DNA from: Acidobacteriota bacterium
Lineage (GTDB): Bacteria > Acidobacteriota > Terriglobia > UBA7540
Length of the DNA stretch: 7,367 nt
Direction of reading: 5' to 3'
Assembly (NCBI GenBank): GCA_003165615.1
Contig: PLWR01000276.1
Coordinates: 1-7,367, forward strand
Below, piece after piece: positions 1 through 5,004 of the stretch (positions within the stretch are counted from its first letter, which is position 1; each line of letters begins with the position of its first letter). The notes under the pieces are model-generated. The model saw nothing but the letters and a program-made list of their open reading frames with translations. It had not been told where the DNA came from and ran no database searches. Both the position numbers and the translations under genes were made by a program.

Positions 1-443
1 TGATCCGATTGCCGCCCAGCAAAGGCGCGAACCTCCCCGCGCGGCTGGAATCGCTCTTCCACGAACTCCAGGAGGTCATGAAGGAGTTTCGCCCGGAGGC
101 GATGTGCCTGGAGGAAGTTTATAGTCATGCGGAATATCCACGCACGGCAATCCTGATGGGCCACGCGCGCGGAGTCATCTGCCTGGCGGCAAGGCTGGAG
201 GGAATTCCTGTGCTGAGCTTTTCCGCCAAACGCGTGAAGCAGTCGGTGACCGGCAACGGCAATGCCTCGAAATCCCAGGTGCAGCGCGCCGTGCAGAATT
301 TCTTTTCCCTGACCAGCGTACCGCACCCACCCGATGTGGCTGATGCGCTGGCCGTGGCGCTGTGCTACGTCAACGCGATGCGGTACGCGGAGCGGGGACG
401 AGGGGAAAGACGAAACTCGAAAATCGAAACTCGAAACTCGTAG
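1..443 (+). CDS. ruvC: Crossover junction endodeoxyribonuclease RuvC, 5'-truncated by the window edge
   Basis: RuvC is the dimeric, metal-dependent nuclease that cuts Holliday junctions after RuvAB branch migration. The reading frame is open from the window edge (first whole codon at position 3), so the true start and the first catalytic Asp lie outside; compared with the usual length of about 170 residues, roughly the first 35-40 are missing. Three of the four acidic catalytic residues are visible: the Glu of CLEEVYSH (codon 111-113) and the two Asp of PPDVADALA (codons 333-335 and 342-344). The VKQSVTGNGNASKSQVQ stretch is also typical of RuvC. The domain ends near VNAMRY. The last 14 or so residues (rich in Arg, Asn and Ser) are translated from the left arm of an intergenic repeat, and the stop codon sits in that repeat's loop. 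ruvA follows 93 bp downstream. Identity is firm; the tail is probably non-functional. Confidence 0.95.
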   Translation, partial: IRLPPSKGANLPARLESLFHELQEVMKEFRPEAMCLEEVYSHAEYPRTAILMGHARGVICLAARLEGIPVLSFSAKRVKQSVTGNGNASKSQVQRAVQNFFSLTSVPHPPDVADALAVALCYVNAMRYAERGRGERRNSKIETRNS

Positions 444-481
444 TCACGTGCCGAGTTTCGAATTTCGATTTTCGAATTTCG
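411..481. repeat. Near-perfect 30-bp inverted repeat spanning the ruvC stop (CGAAACTCG family)
   Basis: The left arm (411-440) is built from CGAAACTCG/CGAAAATCG units. The right arm (452-481) is its reverse complement at 28 of 30 positions, with an 11-base spacer (441-451) that contains the ruvC TAG and a CACGTG palindrome. As RNA it would fold into a long hairpin. No T-tract follows, so it is not a standard intrinsic terminator, though it might protect the mRNA 3' end or attenuate transcription. The 17-mer at 420-436 recurs exactly at 2974-2990, in the folK-kinase gap. Confidence 0.9.
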
Positions 482-502
482 ATTGTTTCCTGGCAACTGA
501 CA

Positions 503-536
503 AGGGACCACGGACAAAGGATCACGGCCAACGGAC
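503..536 (+). repeat. Short degenerate direct repeat (ACGGACAA type) abutting the ruvA start
   Basis: Successive degenerate units such as GGACCACGGACAA, GGATCACGGCCAA and CGGACA run directly into the ruvA ATG at 537. The unit differs from the CGAAACTCG repeat just upstream, so two repeat families lie side by side in this 93-bp gap. No Shine-Dalgarno sequence is visible because the repeat occupies its usual position. Confidence 0.65.
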
Positions 537-1184
537 ATGATTTCCGAAATAACCGGTGACGTTCTCTACGACCGTATTCAACGCCATTCGCTGCTGGTTC
601 GTGTGCAGGCGATTAGCTATGAAATCTTTGTCCCCTCGGGGATCGCATCGCGCCTTCGCACCGCGCCGGAAGGTGAACGTCGCAATCCCCTCACTTTCTA
701 CACGATCTATTACATTGATGGCGGGCTGGGCGGCGGTCACTTGACCCCCAAGCTGGTGGGGTTCCTCGACCCGCTGGACCGCGAGTTTTTTGAAATTTTT
801 ACCACTGTCCCCGGCGTGGGTTTTATGCGGGCGCTGAAATGCCTTATCCGCCCGCTCAACGAAATCGCCATGGCTATTGAGGGTGGTGACACTGCTTTCC
901 TGAAGGAACTGCCCTATATCGGCGCCAAGACTTCGGAAAGAATCATCACCGAATTGCGCGGGAAAATGGCCAAGTTCGCCCTGGCTCGCACCGAAGAGCC
1001 CCTTTCGGTTGAACAGGAATCCTCCTCTGGCCTGAAACAAGAAGCTCTCCAGGTGCTCGAGCAGTTGGAGTACTCGCGCGGCGAAGCAGTGCGCATGGTG
1101 GAGGAGATTTTCGCCAAGAATAAGAATTTAAAAACCACCGAGGACTTTCTTCGAAAGGTTTTTGAGCAGTTGCACCCGGGCTAG
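537..1184 (+). CDS. ruvA: Holliday junction branch-migration complex subunit RuvA, divergent form
   Basis: RuvA binds the four-way junction as a tetramer and loads the RuvB motor. This 215-residue protein has the three-part RuvA layout: an N-terminal OB fold (about 1-63, beginning MISEITGDV), a central domain with two helix-hairpin-helix motifs (VPGVG at 91-95 and YIGAKTSERIITELRGKM at about 127-144), and, after a flexible linker (about 150-166), a C-terminal three-helix domain (about 167-212) that would contact RuvB. It is slightly longer than the usual 190-205 residues. The segment that in Escherichia coli carries the acidic pin (REDAQLLYGF) is replaced here by a longer glycine-rich loop, IDGGLGGGHLTPKLVGF (60-76), with one acidic residue. 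The start is chosen because MIxxITG matches the family N-terminus. No ribosome binding site is visible. ruvC lies upstream and ruvB 168 bp downstream. Confidence 0.93.
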   Translation: MISEITGDVLYDRIQRHSLLVRVQAISYEIFVPSGIASRLRTAPEGERRNPLTFYTIYYIDGGLGGGHLTPKLVGFLDPLDREFFEIFTTVPGVGFMRALKCLIRPLNEIAMAIEGGDTAFLKELPYIGAKTSERIITELRGKMAKFALARTEEPLSVEQESSSGLKQEALQVLEQLEYSRGEAVRMVEEIFAKNKNLKTTEDFLRKVFEQLHPG

Positions 1185-1185
1185 G

Positions 1186-1346
1186 TAACAGGTTACAGGG
1201 AACAGGAAGAGCAGGTGATAGGTTACAGGTTGCAGCATTTTTCCCTGTCACCTATGCCCTGTCACCTGTAATCTGATCCCGGTAGACGGTGGCCTGTAAT
1301 CTATAACCTTTGGCCTATAACCTGTAACCTGTTCCCTGTACCCTAA
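1186..1346. repeat. Long imperfect inverted repeat of GGTTACAGG/CCTGTAACC units between ruvA and ruvB
   Basis: Almost all of the 168-bp gap is made of this repeat. The first part (about 1186-1234) carries variants of ACAGGTTACAGG and the second part (about 1241-1343) carries the complementary CCTGTAACC/CCTGTCACC variants. Perfect complementary pairs include 1194-1206 with 1328-1340 (13 bp) and 1220-1230 with 1320-1330 (11 bp). The transcript could form a long imperfect hairpin between two genes that are presumably co-transcribed. It ends just before the ruvB ATG and leaves no recognisable ribosome binding site. No open reading frame of note is present. Confidence 0.88.
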
Positions 1347-1352
1347 ATTCCC

Positions 1353-2381
1353 ATGCCCAGAGAACGATTAGTTTCGCCGGAACTTATTTCGAAGGAAGAA
1401 GAGAGCTTTAACCGCACCCTTCGCCCGTCCAAGTTCGACGAGTACGTGGGCCAGAAGAAGGTTGTGGAAAAGCTCTCCATTGCTTTGCAGGCGGCCAAGC
1501 AGCGCGGCGAATCGCTTGAGCACGTGCTGTTCTTCGGCCCGCCCGGCCTGGGAAAAACCACGCTCGCCTATATCATTGCCAACGCCATGGGGTCGAAGAT
1601 CACCACGACCTCGGGGCCGGCGCTCGAACGCACCGGCGACCTGATGGGCATCCTCACCAACCTCGGCGAGGGCGACATCCTATTTATCGACGAGATCCAC
1701 CGCTTGCCCGCCAACATTGAGGAATTCCTCTACCCGGCCATGGAAGACTACAAGGTGGATTTTGTGGTGGACAAAGGGATGTTCGCCAAGACCATCAATG
1801 TCCCTCTCAAAAGATTTACGCTGGTGGGCGCCACCACACGTGCCGGAAGCCTTTCCGCGCCGCTGCGCAATCGCTTCGGCCTCTTCTATCATCTCGAGTT
1901 CTACACCGTGGACGACCTGCGCAAGATCATTCGCCGCTCCGCGGGAATTCTGAAGGCGCAGCTTGATGAAGCGGGCGCCACGGAAATCGCCCGGCGCGCG
2001 CGTGGCACGCCAAGAATCGCCAATCGCCTGTTGCGAAGGGTCCGCGACTACGCCGATGTCAAAGCCGATGGCGTTCTCAATTCCGATGTTGCCAGCAATG
2101 CCTTGAAGCTCGAAGGTGTGGACGACCATGGCCTGGACGATCTCGACCGGAACTTCCTCTCCACGATCATTCGCATTTACAACGGAGGGCCCGTCGGGGT
2201 GGAAGCCATCGCGGCAACATTGAACGAAGAAGTCGATACGCTGGTGGATATGGTTGAGCCCTACCTGCTGCAACAGGGCTTCGTCAGCCGCACCAAATCA
2301 GGGCGGAAGGCCAACGAGCCCGCTTATCGGCTGTTGAATTTGCCCTTACCTGGCATTGGCCCTCGAACGTTGTTTGAATGA
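1353..2381 (+). CDS. ruvB: Holliday junction branch-migration ATPase RuvB
   Basis: RuvB is the hexameric AAA+ motor that pulls DNA through the RuvA-bound junction. At 342 residues it is of normal length and all key motifs are present: Walker A GPPGLGKT (62-69), Walker B FIDEIHRL (111-118), sensor 1 GATTRAG (159-165), the arginine-finger segment APLRNRFG (169-176), sensor 2 [13 protein letters not shown] (217-229), and a C-terminal winged-helix domain (about 260-330) with the RTxxGR motif at 313-318. A short extra tail follows ([12 protein letters not shown]). The ATG at 1353 gives the expected N-terminal length, although the preceding bases look like repeat remnant rather than a Shine-Dalgarno. 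Adjacency to ruvC and ruvA fits a complete resolvasome operon. folK begins about 28 bp after the stop. Confidence 0.98.
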   Translation: MPRERLVSPELISKEEESFNRTLRPSKFDEYVGQKKVVEKLSIALQAAKQRGESLEHVLFFGPPGLGKTTLAYIIANAMGSKITTTSGPALERTGDLMGILTNLGEGDILFIDEIHRLPANIEEFLYPAMEDYKVDFVVDKGMFAKTINVPLKRFTLVGATTRAGSLSAPLRNRFGLFYHLEFYTVDDLRKIIRRSAGILKAQLDEAGATEIARRARGTPRIANRLLRRVRDYADVKADGVLNSDVASNALKLEGVDDHGLDDLDRNFLSTIIRIYNGGPVGVEAIAATLNEEVDTLVDMVEPYLLQQGFVSRTKSGRKANEPAYRLLNLPLPGIGPRTLFE

Positions 2382-2409
2382 GCTGCGCTTGCGGCTGAGC
2401 GGGGTATGC

Positions 2410-2955
2410 ATGTTGCCTGAAACGAATCCTGCCATGCCGGCCGCACGCCCTGACTTACGAGCAGGGAAGCAGGTCTATCTCTCGCTCGGTTCGAATCGGG
2501 GAGACCGGGTCGCGAATCTTCGGCGCGCCATGGAGGAGCTTGGCAAAGCCGGAGTCAGGGTTGAGCGCGTCTCATCATTTTACAAAACCGAGCCGGTCGA
2601 TTTCGGGCCGCAGGCGTGGTTTCTCAATTGCGCTGTGGAAGCGTCGACCGCATTAATGCCGATGCAGCTTCTCAAGGCCGTAAAATCCGTAGAGCGGGCT
2701 CTGGGGCGGCGCCCCGGGGTGAGCAAAGGCCCGCGACCGATTGACATTGATATTCTGCTTTACGAGAATGTGGTGGTCAGGACGGCAGCTTTGACCATTC
2801 CCCACGAACGCATGAACGAAAGGCGATTTGTTCTGGTTCCGTTGCGGGAGCTCGCGCCTGCCGCACGCCATCCGGTGAGCAAGAGGACCGTCGCGGAGAT
2901 GCTCCAGGACGCGCCGGATCTGAGCCAGGTGATTCGATATAAACTCGGGGAATGA
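2410..2955 (+). CDS. folK: 2-amino-4-hydroxy-6-hydroxymethyldihydropteridine pyrophosphokinase (HPPK)
   Basis: HPPK transfers pyrophosphate from ATP to 6-hydroxymethyl-7,8-dihydropterin, the step before dihydropteroate synthase in folate synthesis. From the ATG at 2410 the protein has 181 residues. The family begins at VYLSLGSNRGDR (22-33), followed by SSFYKTEPVDF (55-65), FLNCAVEAST (71-80) and the HPPK signature KGPRPIDIDILL (106-117), whose Asp112 and Asp114 correspond to the Mg-binding pair. VPLRELAP (143-150) is also typical. The start is uncertain. The ATG at 2410 follows a weak purine stretch (GAGCGGGG), the ATG at 2434 would also keep the whole domain, and an open frame extends up to a TTG at 2356 that overlaps ruvB. 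The roughly 20 residues before the domain look non-conserved. PanB downstream uses a folate one-carbon donor, giving a loose functional link. Confidence 0.94.
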   Translation: MLPETNPAMPAARPDLRAGKQVYLSLGSNRGDRVANLRRAMEELGKAGVRVERVSSFYKTEPVDFGPQAWFLNCAVEASTALMPMQLLKAVKSVERALGRRPGVSKGPRPIDIDILLYENVVVRTAALTIPHERMNERRFVLVPLRELAPAARHPVSKRTVAEMLQDAPDLSQVIRYKLGE

Positions 2956-2967
2956 CGTGACACTGAC

Positions 2968-3092
2968 AAAACGAAAATCGAAACTCGAAATCCGAAACTC
3001 GAAATTCGAAGCTCGAAATTCGGAAATCGAAACTCGGAGCTCGACACGATTTTCCAGTTTCCATTTTCGATTTTCGTCCTTTTCCTTTTTAT
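2968..3092. repeat. CGAAACTCG-family repeat with inverted arms between folK and the kinase
   Basis: The left part (about 2968-3037) is a run of CGAAAATCG, CGAAACTCG and CGAAATTCG variants. The right part (about 3047-3092) is pyrimidine-rich and complementary, with an exact 13-bp inverted match between 2971-2983 and 3065-3077. Pairing is less regular than in the ruvC copy, which suggests an older or rearranged block. It belongs to the same family as the block at 411-481, shown by the shared 17-mer at 420-436 and 2974-2990. Reading frames across it are low-complexity and are not considered genes. Confidence 0.87.
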
Positions 3093-3140
3093 TGGGAGGC
3101 ACCGCGTTTGCTGTAGCAGCCGTGCCGCCCGAGGTCATCC

Positions 3141-3809
3141 ATGCCTAAGAAGCCCCGAGCGCATGAGCCCTTGCGCTTCATCGCCATCGAAGGCCCCATT
3201 CGCGTGGGAAAAACCACTCTCGCTGACCTGCTGGCAAACCACCTTCACGGCTCCCGCATTCGCGACGACGAAGACAACCCTTTTCTGGAAGCCTTTTACC
3301 GGGAGAAGCCGGGCGCGTCTTTTCAGGCTCAATTCCATTTCCTGATCCAGCGCTACAAGCAGTGGCATGCCCTCGACCTGGGGAGGAAAACCGACCACGT
3401 CATCATCAGCGATTACATCTTTGAAAAGGACAAGATATTTGCCTCTCTGAATCTGAACGATGCGGAACTCAAGGTCTACGATCAGTATTACGAAATGTTT
3501 GCCGAGCAGGTCCCCATCCCGGATTTGGTGATATACTTGCAGGCGAAGCCGGAGGCCTTGAGGAAGCGAATTGAGAAGAAGAAGGTGCCGTTCGAGCCCC
3601 GGATTTCGGATGATTATTTGCAAGCCGTCGTGAATGCGTACGAGCACTTCTTCTTCCACTACAAGTCCAGTGACTTGCTGGTGATCGAAACGTCCGAGAT
3701 CGATTTTGTCGACCGGAACGAAGATTTGCAGGAACTGCTGCATCGATTAAGCCAGCCCGTCACCGGCACCCAATATTTCTTGCCGCTTGGATCCGCCTCG
3801 GCGGACTGA
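3141..3809 (+). CDS. Deoxynucleoside kinase (deoxyadenosine/deoxyguanosine kinase family)
   Basis: This protein phosphorylates a deoxynucleoside using ATP, the first step of deoxynucleotide salvage in the cytoplasm. The 222-residue sequence shows the P-loop GPIRVGKTT (18-26), the NPFLEAFY segment (46-53) that approaches the base pocket, the family motif ISDYIFEKDKIFA (89-101, corresponding to the DRS-like motif of dNKs), VIYLQAKPEALRKRIEKK (about 130-148) as the strand plus the arginine-containing lid, and a C-terminal segment typical of the dCK/dGK fold. The last 15 or so residues look unconserved. GAGGT at 3131-3135 is a good ribosome binding site for the ATG at 3141. The substrate cannot be read from the sequence; SDY-type bacterial enzymes usually prefer purine deoxynucleosides. 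It sits between folK and panB, an arrangement I believe recurs in other bacteria (from memory). Confidence 0.92.
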   Translation: MPKKPRAHEPLRFIAIEGPIRVGKTTLADLLANHLHGSRIRDDEDNPFLEAFYREKPGASFQAQFHFLIQRYKQWHALDLGRKTDHVIISDYIFEKDKIFASLNLNDAELKVYDQYYEMFAEQVPIPDLVIYLQAKPEALRKRIEKKKVPFEPRISDDYLQAVVNAYEHFFFHYKSSDLLVIETSEIDFVDRNEDLQELLHRLSQPVTGTQYFLPLGSASAD

Positions 3810-3861
3810 GACGGGTGCAACGGATGGCTCGCGCCAAGGCAGGGGATTACTAAATCCGCGC

Positions 3862-3979
3862 CGGTGAACGAGCACCGAAAGTTTAGAGACCCTCTCCGTA
3901 CAGGCGGGTGGAGGTCCTCCCGGACCCCGGACGCTACGCGCTTAGCGTCGGAATGACCTGCTGCGACCGGGAGGGTCTT
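3862..3979. repeat. Multi-hairpin element upstream of panB, possible structured RNA or dispersed palindromic repeat
   Basis: Nested complementary segments occupy most of the 223-bp gap between the kinase and panB. Hairpin 1 pairs CGGTG (3862-3866) with CACCG (3873-3877). An outer 10-bp stem pairs 3887-3896 with 3969-3978, with one G-U pair. Inside it lie a 5-bp stem with a TCCC loop (3913-3917 with 3922-3926) and a perfect 7-bp stem (GACGCTA 3930-3936 with TAGCGTC 3943-3949). The composition (CCCCGGACGC...GCGTCGGAATGAC) resembles dispersed palindromic elements. A leader-RNA role for panB is possible but unsupported. No intrinsic-terminator T-tract follows any of the stems. Confidence 0.6.
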
Positions 3980-4018
3980 CTATTTGCACCTGGAGCCCAT
4001 TACTTTTGACTGTTGGAT

Positions 4019-4025
4019 AAAGGAG
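4019..4025 (+). promoter_or_regulatory. Strong Shine-Dalgarno site of panB
   Basis: AAAGGAG lies seven bases before the ATG at 4033 and fixes the panB start. It is the best plus-strand ribosome binding site in the window; by contrast ruvA, ruvB and panC have none that I can see. Confidence 0.85.
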
Positions 4026-4032
4026 CAACGCC

Positions 4033-4905
4033 ATGGACCAGAATTCTCAGGCCGTGAGCAAAGTCACCGTTCCCGCCATCCTCGAAAGGAAGCTACGAGG
4101 AGAAAAGGTCACTTGCCTGACGGCATACGACTACTCCACCGCCCGCCTGGTGGACGAGGCAGGAATCGAGTTGATTCTCGTGGGCGATTCCCTTGCCCAG
4201 GCTATTTTGGGCTATGATTCAACAGTACCGGTGACTGTAGATGAAATGCTTCATCATCTCAAAGCCGTCCGCCGGGGTGTTCGCCGCGCCCTGCTGGTTG
4301 TTGATTTACCCTATGGCGCCTACCATGTCAGCAACAAACAAGCGTTGACGAGTGCGATTCGCTTCATCAAAGAAGGCGGGGCGGAGGCGGTAAAGCTTGA
4401 AGGTGGACGGAAGCGCGCCCGGCTGGTCCGAAAACTCGTGGATGCGGAAATCCCCGTGATGGGACATATCGGCTTGACACCTCAATCCGTTCACACCCTG
4501 GGGGGTTATCGAGTGCAGGGTCGAACCCTCGATGCCGCTACCGAGCTTCTGGCGGATGCCGAGGCTCTCGAGGAAGCGGGAGCTTTTGCGGTCGTCCTGG
4601 AAGGCATCCCGCGCGAGCTCGCCGCCATTATCACACGCCGCTTGCGAATTCCCACCATCGGAATCGGTGCGGGCCCCGACTGCGACGGACAGGTGTTGGT
4701 GTTTCATGATCTCGTGGGGCTCAGTTATCTTCCCCCCGCCAAGTTTGTACGCAGCTACGCCAACCTTCGCGAAACGCTTCATCAGGCTTTGGTTAATTTT
4801 CGCGTCGAGGTTGGGGAGGGCAGCTACCCCGGCGACCAGGAGTCGTATCACTGGACCACCGCGATGCGACAGGAGTTTGAAAAGGAAACAACCCGCTCGG
4901 CCTGA
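4033..4905 (+). CDS. panB: 3-methyl-2-oxobutanoate hydroxymethyltransferase (ketopantoate hydroxymethyltransferase)
   Basis: PanB adds a hydroxymethyl group from 5,10-methylenetetrahydrofolate to alpha-ketoisovalerate to give ketopantoate, the committed step of pantothenate synthesis. It is a cytoplasmic, Mg-dependent TIM-barrel enzyme. The 290-residue protein carries the whole motif set: TAYDYSTARLVDEAG (30-44), VGDS with metal-ligand Asp52, VVDLPYGAY with Asp91 (89-97), KLEGG with Glu123 (121-125), MGHIGLTPQSVHTLGGYRVQG (143-163), catalytic VLEGIP with Glu190 (188-193), and GIGAGPDCDGQVLV (210-223). The length is close to the usual 260-290, with a short unconserved tail. The start is fixed by a strong ribosome binding site. 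panC follows after 99 bp, as expected for the pathway. No PanE or PanD is seen in the window. Confidence 0.98.
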   Translation: MDQNSQAVSKVTVPAILERKLRGEKVTCLTAYDYSTARLVDEAGIELILVGDSLAQAILGYDSTVPVTVDEMLHHLKAVRRGVRRALLVVDLPYGAYHVSNKQALTSAIRFIKEGGAEAVKLEGGRKRARLVRKLVDAEIPVMGHIGLTPQSVHTLGGYRVQGRTLDAATELLADAEALEEAGAFAVVLEGIPRELAAIITRRLRIPTIGIGAGPDCDGQVLVFHDLVGLSYLPPAKFVRSYANLRETLHQALVNFRVEVGEGSYPGDQESYHWTTAMRQEFEKETTRSA

Positions 4906-4924
4906 ACTGCTTACCCTTCGGAGC

Positions 4925-4946
4925 GTGGGCCCGCCGCCCGGCCCAC
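4925..4946. repeat. GC-rich hairpin between panB and panC
   Basis: GTGGGCC (4925-4931) pairs perfectly with GGCCCAC (4940-4946) around an 8-base loop, 20 bp after the panB stop. No T-tract follows, so an intrinsic terminator is unlikely. It could stabilise the panB 3' end or pause transcription. The rest of the 99-bp gap shows nothing recognisable, and no ribosome binding site precedes the panC ATG. Confidence 0.5.
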
Positions 4947-5004
4947 ACCCCTTCATCGCACTGGGCGGCAATCGCCGACGGGGACTTTACTGAACCCGAC
5001 AAAA

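Noticed and set aside
522..1040. Minus-strand open frame of 172 codons opposite ruvA
   Set aside because: It lies entirely antisense to a clear RuvA, has no recognisable domain, and its composition is that of an antisense shadow.
1680..2273. Minus-strand open frame of 197 codons opposite ruvB
   Set aside because: It mirrors the conserved RuvB coding sequence and shows no family motif.
411..3092. Repeat blocks as possible CRISPR arrays
   Set aside because: The units are 7-12 bases and degenerate, with no constant 24-40-base repeats separated by unique spacers and no cas genes. The inverted-arm layout is unlike CRISPR.
2653..3138. Minus-strand frames running through the folK-kinase repeat, rich in Phe, Arg and Ser
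   Set aside because: They encode the repeat itself (FRISSFEFR-like periodic peptides) and antisense folK, so they are products of low complexity.
3984..4012. Possible sigma-70 promoter before panB (TTGCAC at 3984-3989)
   Set aside because: At 17-base spacing the -10 position reads TGACTG, which is a poor match, so no promoter is called.
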